DNA from: JAEUQQ01 sp963697285
Lineage (GTDB): Bacteria > Acidobacteriota > Vicinamibacteria > Vicinamibacterales > JAFNAJ01
Reading direction: 5' to 3'
DNA length: 64,000 bases
Assembly (NCBI GenBank): GCA_963697285.1
Contig: CAVONI010000009.1
Span: 124,001 to 188,000 of the forward strand
The notes under the pieces are model-generated. The model did no database searches. It had not been told where the DNA came from and was given only the letters and a program-made list of their open reading frames with translations. Each line of letters begins with the position of its first letter. The first letter of the stretch is position 1. A program made the position numbers and the translations under genes. Shown here in pieces: positions 27,641-36,811 of the stretch.

Positions 27641-28675
27641 GTGAGCGACACGCACGCCAGATACTCGCGCCAGGCCATGTTCGAGGGCATCGGAAAGGCC
27701 GGTCAGCAGCGGCTCGCTGACGCACACGTCGTGTGCCTGGGATGCGGCGCGCTCGGCTCGGTGGCGGCCAACACGCTGGCGCGCGCCGGGGTCGGACACC
27801 TCACGATCATCGACCGCGACGTGGTCGAGGAGAGCAACCTGCAGCGGCAGGTGCTCTTCGACGAAGCCGACGTGCGCGAGTCGCTGCCGAAGGCGGTCGC
27901 GGCCGAACGGCAGCTCAGGCGCATCAACTCGCAGATCGAGGTCCGGGGCATCGTCTCTGACGTGAACCACACGAACATCGAGGCGCTGATCGCGGGCGCC
28001 GACCTCGTCATCGACGGCGCCGACAACTTCGAGACGCGCTTCCTGCTCAACGACGCGTGCGTCAAGCACGGGATCCCGTGGATCTACGGCGCGTGTATCG
28101 GGTCGTACGGGCTGTCGATGGTGGTCATCCCGCACGAGACGCCGTGCCTGCGCTGCGTGGTCGAAGGCGCGCCGCCGCCGGGGATGACGCCAACGTGCGA
28201 CACCGCGGGCGTCATCGGCCCGGTGGTGAACACGATCGCGTCGATCCAGTGCGCCGAGGCGCTGAAGCTCCTCACCGGGCAGGCGCACCTGCTGAATCGC
28301 GACCTGTTCAGCGTGGACCTGTGGGACGGGCGCTTCCAGCGGCTGAAGGTGCGCGCGCTGCGCGATCGCGGCGAATGCCCGTGCTGCTGCCTCCACCGTT
28401 TCGATCACCTCGCCGCGCAGCATGCGTCGCAGACCACCACCCTGTGCGGGCGGAACTCCGTGCAGATTTCATTCCCCGAGGGTCACGCCATCGACTTCGA
28501 CGATGTCGGGAGCCGCCTCGCGGGCGTGGGTGTCGTCCAGCGGAACGCCTTCCTGCTCCGGTGTGCAATCGATCAGTACGACCTCACCCTCTTCCGCGAC
28601 GGGCGCGCCATCATCGAGGGCACGCGCGAGCCATCGATGGCGCGGAGCCTCTACGCGAAGTACATCGGCGTGTAG
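27641..28675 (+). CDS. ThiF/MoeB-family E1-like adenylyltransferase
   Basis: A 344-residue protein with a GTG start. The Rossmann ATP site is VVCLGCGALGSVAANTLARA, with TIIDRDVVEESNLQRQVLFD and GADNFETRFLLNDACVK in the expected order. A structural Zn site is formed by CLRC and CPCC. TCDTAGVIGPV contains the Cys that in MoeB/ThiF relatives can take part in sulfur transfer. A C-terminal extension of about 75 residues follows the Zn site (ISFPEGHAIDFDDVGSRLAG) and is reminiscent of a ubiquitin-like or MoaD-like helper domain (low confidence). It activates the C-terminus of a small sulfur-carrier protein. The cysteine-desulfurase-like gene starts 63 bases later and could supply the sulfur. Confidence 0.86.
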   Translation: MSDTHARYSRQAMFEGIGKAGQQRLADAHVVCLGCGALGSVAANTLARAGVGHLTIIDRDVVEESNLQRQVLFDEADVRESLPKAVAAERQLRRINSQIEVRGIVSDVNHTNIEALIAGADLVIDGADNFETRFLLNDACVKHGIPWIYGACIGSYGLSMVVIPHETPCLRCVVEGAPPPGMTPTCDTAGVIGPVVNTIASIQCAEALKLLTGQAHLLNRDLFSVDLWDGRFQRLKVRALRDRGECPCCCLHRFDHLAAQHASQTTTLCGRNSVQISFPEGHAIDFDDVGSRLAGVGVVQRNAFLLRCAIDQYDLTLFRDGRAIIEGTREPSMARSLYAKYIGV

Positions 28676-28685
28676 CAGCAGCGCA

Positions 28686-28735
28686 AATCACTCCCGGAGT
28701 TACTTCGGGAACGCACAATCACTCCGGAGTCATTT
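28686..28735. repeat. Two short palindromes in the thiF-aminotransferase gap
   Basis: ACTCC-C-GGAGT at 28690-28700 and ACTCCGGAGT at 28721-28730, each preceded by AATC. A third related site, CACTCC-G-GGAGTG, is at 38096-38108 in opposite orientation; the shared string AAATCACTCCCGGAGT (16 bases) is identical there. Regulatory sites or a mini-repeat are both possible. Confidence 0.55.
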
Positions 28736-28738
28736 TCG

Positions 28739-29915
28739 TTGACCTACCTCGACAACGCCGCCACGTCGTTCCCGAAGCCGCCGTCCGTCCACGCGCACGC
28801 GGCGTCGTTCATCCAGACGCAGGGCGCGAATCCCGGGCGCGGCGGACACCGCCTCGCTGCAGGTGCGAGCCGCATGGTCGACGCCACGCGCCTGTCGCTG
28901 GCGCGCCTGTTCAACGCGGGCAACACGCCTGAGCGCGTCGTGTTCGCGCTGAACTGCACCGACGCGCTCAACATGGCCATCAAGGGCCTGCTGACGGGCC
29001 GGCATGCCGAGGGTGATCAGGTGCCTCACGTGATCACGAGCGTGCTCGAGCACAACTCGGTGTCGCGACCGCTCGAGCAACTCGCCGCTGACGAGGCCAT
29101 CACGCTCACGCGCCTCGCCAGCAGCAGCGACGGCTACATTTCGCCAGACGACGTGTCGAGGGCGTTCACCGCGAACACGCGGCTGGTGGCGCTCACGCAT
29201 TGCTCGAACGTGCTCGGCACCGTGCAGCCGATCACGGAGATCGGGCGCCGTCGTGCGCGAGCGCGGCGACGGACGCGCCGTGTTCCTCGTGGACGCGGCC
29301 CAGACCGCGGGCGTGGAACCGATCGACGTCATCGCATCGCAGATCGACCTGCTGGCCTTCCCCGGTCACAAGGCCCTGTTCGGCTATCCCGGCACGGGCG
29401 GGTTGTACGTCGCGCCGCACGTCGAGTTGCGTCCGTGGCGCGAGGGCGGGACCGGCGGCGACTCGAAGCATCCCGTGCAGCCCGACGAGTACCCGCATCG
29501 CCTGGAGGGCGGCACGCACAACACCATCGGGATCGCGAGCCTGCAGGCAGGTCTCGACCACATCGCCGCCGAGGGCATCGATAGGATCAGGCAGCACGAG
29601 TCGCGGCTCACGTCGCGGCTCCTCGATGGACTTGGCCAGATCGCCGCGGTCACGCTGCACGGGCCGCGGTATGTGGAGCGCCGCGTGGCCACCGTCGCCT
29701 TCAGCGTGGCGGGGTACGCATCACAGGACGTCGGCGCCATCCTCGACACGTCGTTCGAGATCGCCGTGCGTCCTGGCCTGCACTGCTCGCCCTATTGTCA
29801 CCAGCAGATCGGGACGTATCCCGACGGCGCGGTGCGCGCGAGCCTCGGCGCGTTCAACACCGAGGGCGACGTGGACGCCCTGGTCGAGGCCATCGGGCAA
29901 ATCGCCGCCGCGTGA
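28739..29915 (+). CDS. Class V aminotransferase, cysteine desulfurase-like, one frameshift
   Basis: About 391 residues. The start is TTG at 28739, since no ATG or GTG fits and the protein opens with the family's YLDNAATSFPKPPSV. PLP site residues: EHNSVSRPL, LTHCSNVLGTVQPITEIG, VDAAQTAGVEPIDV and FPGHKALFGYPGTGGLYV with the Schiff-base Lys. A Cys-containing loop, RPGLHCSPYCHQQIGT, lies where IscS/SufS relatives carry their catalytic Cys. It resembles the cysteine desulfurase subfamily TIGR01977. The frame changes once near 29248. Together with the ThiF-like gene it may form a sulfur-transfer pair. Confidence 0.83.
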
Positions 29916-29935
29916 TCGCGGAAGGGGTCGTGCCA

Positions 29936-29957
29936 GGGCCGCGCAGGGGCGCGGCCC
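29936..29957 (+). repeat. Dispersed hairpin repeat, copy 5
   Basis: Arms GGGCCGCGC and GCGCGGCCC, loop AGGG, followed by CTACACC. It marks the left edge of the first unit of the cytochrome duplication. Confidence 0.85.
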
Positions 29958-29977
29958 CTACACCTAGCACGACGGGC

Positions 29978-30415
29978 CTACCGCGGGTCGTGGCTCACCT
30001 GCAGGCGCTCGATGTGGTTGACCAGGTTGTTGAGGGCTAGCTCGGCGAACGAATCAGAGGTGTAGTTGTTGCGGAGGACCTGCTTCCAGTCGGCCATCGT
30101 CGGCTGCAGGCTCTGCCGCTCGATGATATGGAATTTCACGTGCGCGAAGCTGAAGTGCTCTTCACGCTCGCAGATCCGGGTCAGGTCTGGCACCGGGGTC
30201 CCGAGGTACTTCACGGCCGGGCCGTTGCCCCGCCCGGTCGGACCATGGCACGCAGCGCAGTAGGCGGCATACACGTCATCGCCGTCTACGCTGTTCACGT
30301 TCGGAGCAGCAATCCACCTGATCCCTGGCGGATCTGCCGCCGCACCAGCCACCGTCACGCATGCGAACACCGACGCGGCGAGCAGGCACGGCAGGAAACG
30401 AATGAGCCGACGCAT
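29978..30415 (-). CDS. Monoheme cytochrome c, duplicated copy A
   Basis: A 145-residue exported protein. Signal peptide LIRFLPCLLAASVFACVTVA; haem site YCAACHGPTGRGNG, a class I cytochrome c motif; axial Met candidate in SLQPTMADWKQVL. It is about 90% identical to the protein encoded at 30824-31261. The pair arose by tandem duplication of a segment of about 0.7 kb that includes the flanking hairpins and the end of the kinase gene. Electron partner unknown. Confidence 0.87.
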   Translation of the reverse strand: MRRLIRFLPCLLAASVFACVTVAGAAADPPGIRWIAAPNVNSVDGDDVYAAYCAACHGPTGRGNGPAVKYLGTPVPDLTRICEREEHFSFAHVKFHIIERQSLQPTMADWKQVLRNNYTSDSFAELALNNLVNHIERLQVSHDPR

Positions 30416-30478
30416 CGCATACCTCCCCGGGGGGAAGGGGGGCGCAGGCGCCCGGACCAACACCGACGGCCACCCGCA

Positions 30479-30510
30479 GGACTCCGCCCCTGGCCATATA
30501 GGCGGAATCC
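30479..30510. repeat. Hairpin upstream of cytochrome copy A
   Basis: Arms GGACTCCGCC and GGCGGAATCC (9 of 10 pairs) with a 12-base loop. The same hairpin lies upstream of copy B at 31323-31354. It could be a leftover transcription terminator of the kinase gene. Confidence 0.55.
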
Positions 30511-30570
30511 ACCGACGGCATCTGGCAGGCGGGCGAGTGTGCGACGGTCGTTGCGGTCGTCCGAGCCGGG

Positions 30571-30630
30571 TCACCAGGCGGGCACGTCCTTCCACCCGGG
30601 AAAACGGCCGACCTCGACGCGGTAGCCGGT
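30571..30630 (-). pseudogene. Remnant of the kinase gene 3' end
   Basis: On the minus strand these 60 bases read TGYRVEVGRFPGWKDVPAW followed by TGA, matching with one change the last 19 codons of the kinase gene that ends at 31415. It shows that the duplicated cytochrome unit was copied together with the kinase end. Confidence 0.8.
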
Positions 30631-30651
30631 GGGCGGCAGTCATCGGTGCCC

Positions 30652-30673
30652 GGGCCGCGCAGGGGCGCGGCCC
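30652..30673 (+). repeat. Dispersed hairpin repeat, copy 6
   Basis: Arms GGGCCGCGC and GCGCGGCCC with loop AGGG. It lies just beyond the right end of the first duplicated unit. Confidence 0.85.
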
Positions 30674-30781
30674 CCAACACCTATCCGAAGAGGCACGACA
30701 CCATCCGGCCGGGACGACACGTCCAGTGAGGATGACGCCCTCCGGCCGTGCATGTGCCCGGGTGCAGTTGTTCAGATGTAG

Positions 30782-30803
30782 AGGCCGCACAGGGGTGCGG
30801 CCC
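30782..30803 (+). repeat. Dispersed hairpin repeat, copy 7
   Basis: Arms AGGCCGCAC and GTGCGGCCC with loop AGGG, then CTACACC. It is 846 bases from copy 5 and occupies the same place in the second duplicated unit. Confidence 0.82.
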
Positions 30804-30823
30804 CTACACCTGGCACGACGGGC

Positions 30824-31261
30824 TTACCGCGGGTCGTGACTCACCTGCAGGTACTCGATGTGGTCGACCAGGTTGCGGAGGGCTATCTCGGCGACTAATT
30901 CAGAGGTGTAGTTGTTGCGGAGGACCTGCTTCCAGTCGGCCATCGTGGGCTGCAGGCTCTGCCGCTCGATGATATGGAACTTCACGTGCAAGACGCTGAA
31001 GTGCTCGTCGCGCTCGCAGATCCGGGTCAGGTCTGGCACCGGGGTCCCGAGGTGCTTCACGGCTGGGCCGTTGCCCCGCCCGGTCGGACCATGGCACGCA
31101 GCGCAGTAGGCGGCATACACGTCATCCCCGTCCACGCTGTTCACGTGCGGAGCAGCAATCCACTTGATCCCTGGTGGATCAGCCGCTGCACCTCCCACGG
31201 TCACGCATGCGAACACCGACGCGGCGAGCAGGCACGGCAGGAAACGAACGACCCGACGCAT
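30824..31261 (-). CDS. Monoheme cytochrome c, duplicated copy B
   Basis: A 145-residue paralogue of copy A. Signal peptide VVRFLPCLLAASVFACVTVG, haem motif YCAACHGPTGRGNG, and a C-terminus reading DHIEYLQVSHDPR. Differences from copy A are mostly in the last 30 residues. As the copy nearest to the kinase gene it may be the original one. An operon with the upstream kinase is possible, but about 150 bases with a hairpin lie between. Confidence 0.87.
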   Translation of the reverse strand: MRRVVRFLPCLLAASVFACVTVGGAAADPPGIKWIAAPHVNSVDGDDVYAAYCAACHGPTGRGNGPAVKHLGTPVPDLTRICERDEHFSVLHVKFHIIERQSLQPTMADWKQVLRNNYTSELVAEIALRNLVDHIEYLQVSHDPR

Positions 31262-31322
31262 CGCACACCTCCCCGGGGGAAAGGGACGCAGGCGTCCGCA
31301 CCAGCATCGAAGGCCGCCTGCA

Positions 31323-31354
31323 GGACTCCGCCCCTGCTGATATAGGCGGAATCC
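31323..31354. terminator. Hairpin between kinase stop and cytochrome copy B
   Basis: Inverted repeat GGACTCCGCC / GGCGGAATCC, 9 of 10 pairs, 12-base loop, about 60 bases after the kinase stop (minus strand). There is no T-tract, so a terminator role is only likely, not shown. Confidence 0.45.
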
Positions 31355-31414
31355 ACCGCCGGTGTCTGGCAGGCGCGCGCGTGTGCGACGGTCGTTGCGG
31401 TCGTCCGAGCCGGG

Positions 31415-34400
31415 TCACCAGGCGGGCACGTCCTTCCACCCGGGGAAACGGCCCGCCTCGACGCGGTAGCCGGTGGTCGCCGTGGCATCGGCGACGACCT
31501 CCAGGTTGGTCAACGCCCGCAACTTCGCCATCAGCTGCTCGTAGGGCAACGCGTGGAAGGGCGGCTTCGACAGGTCAGGCATCGGCCAGAGGCGGATCTC
31601 GTTCGCACTTGCCGAGGCGATCCACTTCCCGTCGGGCGACACGACGATGTCGGTGGCGTGCCCGGCATGGCCGAGCAACAGGTGCGGCTCACCGCCCTTC
31701 GTCCATCCCACGCGCAGGACGCCGCTGCTGTCGCTCGTGACGATGCGGTCGCCGGTTGCGTCGATGGCCACGGCATTCGCCAGTGAGCGGCCATGGGTGG
31801 GCAGGGTCAGGCGGCGCCACCCGGGCAATTCGAACACGGTGACCACGGCATCACCCTCGAACACCATGGTCTGGGTCGACTCGTCGGCACCACCGGACAC
31901 CACCGCCAGGCGCCGCCGATCACCGCTGAGGCTCATCGTCGCCATCACGCCGGGCAACGGATGCTCCATGCGGCCCGACGCGAGGTCCCACGCACGGATG
32001 CCTCGCTCACCGGCTGACACGAGGCGGCCATCGGCAGTGAACGCGAGTTCGCCGACGCCGCCGTCGTACGGGTCCTGCACGGGCCCGTCGCGAAGCGGAA
32101 GCGACGTGACGACGCCCGTCGCGATGTCGACGACAGACACCGACATCGTCTCCGACGTCGCCACGTACTCCATGCCGACCGCGATCTTCGTCCCACGCTC
32201 ATCGAACGCCAGCCCGGTGAACGACACCCTGCGCTTCGAGAAGTCGAGGAGGCGCCGCACCGGCCCTCCCCATCGCGGAATGAGGTAGAGGCCCATGTAC
32301 GGCGACGACACGGCGATGTAGCGGCTGTCGGGAGAAATGGCCGCGTCGTAACACATGTAGTCGGCACCGATGTCGACCCGGTGATGCATGGCCCCGCCGG
32401 CGGTAATCGACCAGAGCCGGGCGCCGTCGCGCGCGCACGACACGAGGTAGCTCGAGTCGGGGCTGAAGACGATCCGCTCGATGAGCCCCTCGGTATGACC
32501 GCGCAGCACGCGGCTGTACGGCAGCGTGATCGGCCAGACCCTGAGGACGTTCGCGGAGCCGGAGGCGAGCCACTGCCCGTCAGCGCTGATGACGCTCTGG
32601 CCGCCGACGTCGGCGTCGGGTTGGCGCAGCAGCAAGGGCGGCGCATCCGGGGGATCAGCGAGGTTCCACACGCTGGTTCCCTCTCCCGAGGTCGTCCACG
32701 AAACCGCCCCTCCGTCGGGGCGAAACGCGGTCAGCGAGAAGCGCGAGGCGGGGGCCAGCGTCCTCGCCTCGAGCAGCGCGCCGTCGGGGATGGCCCACAG
32801 GCGGAATCCCCCGCCCTCGTCAGTCGAGAGCAGTCGCTGCCCGGCCGGATCGAAGAGCACTTCGCGCACCTGCTGCGCGTGACGCCCGAGCAGCCGGTCG
32901 GGTTGCCGCGATCCGAGCTGATGCAGGAACACGCCCGAGTCGCTGCCATAGGCCAGCCATCGAAGCTGTGGGTCGATGTCGAGCGGTCGAACGCCGGGCT
33001 GGTTGAAGCGCATGCGGTGCGGAGGGGTCCAGACGTCCAGGACGGTCATGTCGTTGCCGCGCCACGACCAGAGGCGCACGACGCGATCGCGCGAATTCGC
33101 GGCGGCACCGCACGTCACGAACGCGTCCTTGCCGACCAGGCGCAGGAGGTGTGCATCCCCGGGAAAACTCCTGACCTGACGCCCCTGGAGATCGAGCAGG
33201 CGCACGCTGTCGTCTCCAGGCAGCCACGTCAGCAGGAGCCGCCCCTCGTCTACGAACACCGACTCCCTCGTGTCGGCCATCGTCGGAAGAATCCTGAACG
33301 CGGAGGTCGTGGGTCCATCGCGCGACACCATCAGGATGTCGGGCTGGAACCCGCTGCACGCCAGCAGCGACGCGCCGGGATTCATGGCGAGCCTGACGCC
33401 GCAGTTGATCTCCGTGAGCGTGCGCGCGACGGGGCCGCGCCACAATGCCTCGAGTGCCAGCAGGCGCGCTTCGATCGTGTCGCTCATCTCGAGGCTCTTG
33501 CGCGCGTAGGCCACGGCTGCCGTGGGGTGGCGATCGAGCTCGAGGCGTCCGAGCGCGACGAGCTTGCTGGCCTCTGACCGGTGCGCGCTCGCCACCGCCC
33601 GCTGGCGAGACGTGGCAATCGACGCAGCCACGGTCGCCAGGCCGACGAAGGCGATGACGATGGCCGCTGCTGCCAGGCGCTTCTTGCGCCGCGCCTTCTC
33701 GATCATGGCCGCCACGAACGACGACTCGATGGCGCTCAGCGGCGCCGTGTAGCGTTCGCGCCACAGCGCGTACTCCCGGTAGGCCGTACCGGTCCACAAG
33801 AGCTCGGGCAGTCGCCGGCGTTCGTCCCACAGGTGCGCAGCCTGCCGCAGTTGGTCGCGCAGTTGTGCGCCTTCCTCGTCTTGCGTCCGCCAGCGCACCA
33901 GGCGCGGCCAGGCTGACAGCAGCGACTCGTGCGCGATCTCGACCCGATGGTGCGTCGTGCGACCGTCGCCCGCATCTTGGTACGACGTGAGCAGGCGCGC
34001 ATCGACGAGCTCGTGCAGCACCGCCTCGGCGGTCGTGCGATCCGGGACAACCGAGAGCAGTTCCTCGCGATCGATCACGGCCCGCGTCCCGTGAGCCGTG
34101 ACGAGGTTGCGGAACAGCTCGCGGACGACGGGCTCGCGGTCGGCGCCGAGGCGCTCGAAGGCTTCCTCGGCGCGTTGCACCAGGGCGCCAGTCACACCCC
34201 CGATCTCGAGGTAGCTCGCGCGCGTGAGGCACGATCGCTCGCGGTCGCGCCGTTCCCACAGGCGTGCAACGGCAAAAGCGAGCAGGGGCAGCGCCGACCT
34301 CGCGTCTTCGACGGCGGTCACCATCTCGTCGACCAGCGCCTCGGGCTCGAAGCGATACCCGTGCACGGCCGCAGGCTCGACGAGTGCCCTGCGCAGGCCG

Positions 34401-36073
34401 TCGTGGCCGAGCGGCAACAGCGCGATCAACTGCGACAAGACCGGCGCGAGCGCCGGGTGCTCGCAGCAGCGGATCAGGAAGTCGTCGCGCATCGACAGCA
34501 CGAGGTGGATGTCGGCATCGGCCACCAGCCGACCGAGCACCGAGGCCACTCGTGCCTGCATCGCCGGCGGGTTCAGCGTGAAGACCTCCTCGAACTGGTC
34601 GACGATCAGCAGCGCCTCGCCGTGCCTGCCGCGCCAGCGCTGCACGAGGTCGAGCACCACGCCGGCATCTTCGAATGCCGCCAACTGCGCCACGGCGTCG
34701 GGCCCGCTCGCGAGGGCGGCCTTGAGCGCCTGGCCAAGGCTGCGCATCGGCGCTATGCCCGGCGTGCACACCAGCACCGCCCAGTCATCGGGACGTGACG
34801 GCACGACGCCGGCGCGCAGGAACGACGTCTTGCCGGCGCCAGACGGCCCGATCACCGCCAGCAGGCGCTGCAGGCGCACGCGATCCCAGAATGCGGCGAC
34901 CTCCTGTTCGCGACCGACGAAGACGTGGGCATCCTGTTCGGTGAACGATCGCAAGCCTGGATACGGACTGCGGGGGTCGTCCTGCATCACGCCCCGTGCG
35001 CGGGCACACGCCTCGACCGCCGCGGCCAGCGCGTCGGCCAGTTCGTGCGCCTCGCCGTAGCGATCGTCGCGCGACTTCGCGAGGCAGCGGCAGACGATGG
35101 CGGATGCGACGGGTGGCACCGCAGGGCTCAACGATGTCGGCGACGAGAGCGTGTCGTGGAGGATGGCGGTTACCGTCTCGCGCGGCGTGTCCCTGCGGAA
35201 GGGATGCTGCCGCGTGAGCATCTCGAACAGCACGATCCCGAAGGCGAACACGTCGGCGCGTGCATCGACCACCTGCCCGTTGATCTGTTCGGGCGACATG
35301 TACGCTACGGTCCCGAACAGCGCCTCCGGCCCAGCCTCGGTCGGGCCAGGGGGCGGGCCGTCGGCAGGGGCAGGCAAGGGCGTGCGCGTGGCGAGTCCGA
35401 AGTCGAGGATCTTCAGGCGCCCGTCGTTGGTGAGGAAGAGGTTCTCGGGCTTGAGGTCGCAATGGACGATGCCCCGGCGGTGGGCGGCGGCGAGCCCCTG
35501 GGCTGCCTGGAGCGCGTAGCCGAGCGCCTCGCGCTGCGAGAGGAGGCGATCGTCGAGCACGTCTCGCAGCGTCTGGCCCTCGAGCAATTCGGTGACGACG
35601 AACGGGATGCTCTCAGCGGTCCCCACATCGTGGATCGTGAGGATCGCCGGATGATTCAGCCCGGCGAGAATCCGGGCCTCGCGGTCGAAGCGCGCGAGCC
35701 GCTCGGGATCAGACGCGAGGTCGGGCGGCAGGATCTTGAGGGCGACCTCGCGATCGAGCTTCGTGTCACGAGCGCGGAAGACCTCACCCATGCCGCCGGC
35801 GCCGAGCGGCGCCTCGATGAGATACGGACCCAGGCTGTGCCCGATCAGTGAGCGCCAGGGCGCCTGCGCGATCGCGCCCACCGCGACATCGATCGCGGGC
35901 GTCGAGAGAAAGATCGCGGCAGCCTCCTCGTGGACGAGCAGCGATTCGACGTCGCGGCGCAGATCCTCGTCGTCTGCGCACGCCTCGTCCAGGTAGGCGG
36001 CGCGGGAGTCGGGTGGCCGCGCGAGCGCGGCATGGCAGACCTGCTCGACCTGTTGCCACCGTTCGGATTTCAT
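31415..36073 (-). CDS. Ser/Thr protein kinase with STAND-type NTPase, one TM helix and WD40 propeller
   Basis: A 1552-residue signalling protein. Start ATG at 36073 overlaps the sigma-factor stop. The N-terminal 75 residues are helical. The kinase domain spans about 80-345: GAGGMGEVFRARD (Gly loop), EVALKILP (Lys), IVHCDLKPENLF (catalytic loop with HCD instead of HRD, a non-RD kinase), LDFGLA and AYMSPEQ. An nSTAND-type NTPase follows: VFVGREQEVAAF, Walker A GPSGAGKTSFLRAG, Walker B ALLIVDQFEEVF. One membrane helix lies near residue 835 (LAAAAIVIAFVGLATVAASI). The C-terminal third has WD40-type repeats (FSPDSSYLVSCARDG, VSPDGKWIASASANEIRLW). Such proteins sit in the inner membrane with the propeller outside and the kinase inside (inference). 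The 4.6-kb frame is intact. Confidence 0.92.
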   Translation of the reverse strand: MKSERWQQVEQVCHAALARPPDSRAAYLDEACADDEDLRRDVESLLVHEEAAAIFLSTPAIDVAVGAIAQAPWRSLIGHSLGPYLIEAPLGAGGMGEVFRARDTKLDREVALKILPPDLASDPERLARFDREARILAGLNHPAILTIHDVGTAESIPFVVTELLEGQTLRDVLDDRLLSQREALGYALQAAQGLAAAHRRGIVHCDLKPENLFLTNDGRLKILDFGLATRTPLPAPADGPPPGPTEAGPEALFGTVAYMSPEQINGQVVDARADVFAFGIVLFEMLTRQHPFRRDTPRETVTAILHDTLSSPTSLSPAVPPVASAIVCRCLAKSRDDRYGEAHELADALAAAVEACARARGVMQDDPRSPYPGLRSFTEQDAHVFVGREQEVAAFWDRVRLQRLLAVIGPSGAGKTSFLRAGVVPSRPDDWAVLVCTPGIAPMRSLGQALKAALASGPDAVAQLAAFEDAGVVLDLVQRWRGRHGEALLIVDQFEEVFTLNPPAMQARVASVLGRLVADADIHLVLSMRDDFLIRCCEHPALAPVLSQLIALLPLGHDGLRRALVEPAAVHGYRFEPEALVDEMVTAVEDARSALPLLAFAVARLWERRDRERSCLTRASYLEIGGVTGALVQRAEEAFERLGADREPVVRELFRNLVTAHGTRAVIDREELLSVVPDRTTAEAVLHELVDARLLTSYQDAGDGRTTHHRVEIAHESLLSAWPRLVRWRTQDEEGAQLRDQLRQAAHLWDERRRLPELLWTGTAYREYALWRERYTAPLSAIESSFVAAMIEKARRKKRLAAAAIVIAFVGLATVAASIATSRQRAVASAHRSEASKLVALGRLELDRHPTAAVAYARKSLEMSDTIEARLLALEALWRGPVARTLTEINCGVRLAMNPGASLLACSGFQPDILMVSRDGPTTSAFRILPTMADTRESVFVDEGRLLLTWLPGDDSVRLLDLQGRQVRSFPGDAHLLRLVGKDAFVTCGAAANSRDRVVRLWSWRGNDMTVLDVWTPPHRMRFNQPGVRPLDIDPQLRWLAYGSDSGVFLHQLGSRQPDRLLGRHAQQVREVLFDPAGQRLLSTDEGGGFRLWAIPDGALLEARTLAPASRFSLTAFRPDGGAVSWTTSGEGTSVWNLADPPDAPPLLLRQPDADVGGQSVISADGQWLASGSANVLRVWPITLPYSRVLRGHTEGLIERIVFSPDSSYLVSCARDGARLWSITAGGAMHHRVDIGADYMCYDAAISPDSRYIAVSSPYMGLYLIPRWGGPVRRLLDFSKRRVSFTGLAFDERGTKIAVGMEYVATSETMSVSVVDIATGVVTSLPLRDGPVQDPYDGGVGELAFTADGRLVSAGERGIRAWDLASGRMEHPLPGVMATMSLSGDRRRLAVVSGGADESTQTMVFEGDAVVTVFELPGWRRLTLPTHGRSLANAVAIDATGDRIVTSDSSGVLRVGWTKGGEPHLLLGHAGHATDIVVSPDGKWIASASANEIRLWPMPDLSKPPFHALPYEQLMAKLRALTNLEVVADATATTGYRVEAGRFPGWKDVPAW

Positions 36074-36666
36074 GACGGCGGTCGCGGCGATTCCGGTTCC
36101 GTCCGGCACAGTTCGCGCAGCAGCCACAGCCTGGCGATCTTCCAGTCGCGCATGACCGTGTCGGGAGACACCCCCACCACGCCAGCCGTCTCCTCGACCG
36201 TGAGGCCGGCGAAGTACCGCAGTTCGATTACCTGCACCTTGCGCGGGTCGAACTTCGACAACTCGTCGAGCGCTTCGTCGAGTGCGACGAGATCGATCGA
36301 CGGCTCGCCGGTGATCGCGTGCGCCTCGTCGAGGGGCACGAGGTTGATGCCGCCGCCCCGCTTGTGCGCGCCGCGTTCGCGTGCGGCATCGACCAGCACG
36401 CGGCGCATCATCTGCGCCGCCACCGCGAAGAAGTGCGTGCGGTCGTGCCACTGCACACGGGTGACGTCGGTCAGCCTGAGATACGCTTCGTTGACGAGGG
36501 CGGTCGTCTGCAGCAGGTGGTCGGGCCGCTCGCCGCGCATGTGAGCGTGCGCCAGCCGATGCAACTCGGCATAGACCAGTGGAACCAACTGGTCCAACGC
36601 CACGCGGTCGCCGTTCTTCCAGGCAACCAGCAAGCCGGTCACATCCCGAACAGCAGGCGGCGCCAT
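36070..36666 (-). CDS. ECF-type RNA polymerase sigma factor (TIGR02999-like)
   Basis: A 198-residue sigma factor. Region 2: VYAELHRLAHAHMRGERPDH, TTALVNEAYLRLTD, RTHFFAVAAQMMRRVLVD. Region 4: KVQVIELRYFAGLTVEETAG, then VVGVSPDTVMRDWKIARLWL. This fits the kinase-associated ECF group common in Acidobacteria and Planctomycetes. The last codons overlap the kinase start (ATGA), so sigma and kinase are co-translated. No anti-sigma gene is present; phosphorylation by the kinase is the likely control. Confidence 0.9.
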   Translation of the reverse strand: MAPPAVRDVTGLLVAWKNGDRVALDQLVPLVYAELHRLAHAHMRGERPDHLLQTTALVNEAYLRLTDVTRVQWHDRTHFFAVAAQMMRRVLVDAARERGAHKRGGGINLVPLDEAHAITGEPSIDLVALDEALDELSKFDPRKVQVIELRYFAGLTVEETAGVVGVSPDTVMRDWKIARLWLLRELCRTEPESPRPPS

Positions 36667-36811
36667 AACGCCTCCGTCGTGACACGACGAGGCACAGAAG
36701 GGGGGCGCGTGTGAATTCTACACCCGCGCACCCGGGCATTTCTGCGGGCCAGTGCGGCCGCCCAGTCACCCGCACGGTCACCCGAGCCGCCGCCTGCGCG
36801 GCGCACACCGC

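Noticed and set aside
36074..36808. N-terminal extension of the kinase to about 1800 residues
   Set aside because: The extension reads antisense-like Arg-rich sequence over the sigma factor; ATG 36073 with the ATGA overlap and the domain layout fit the family.
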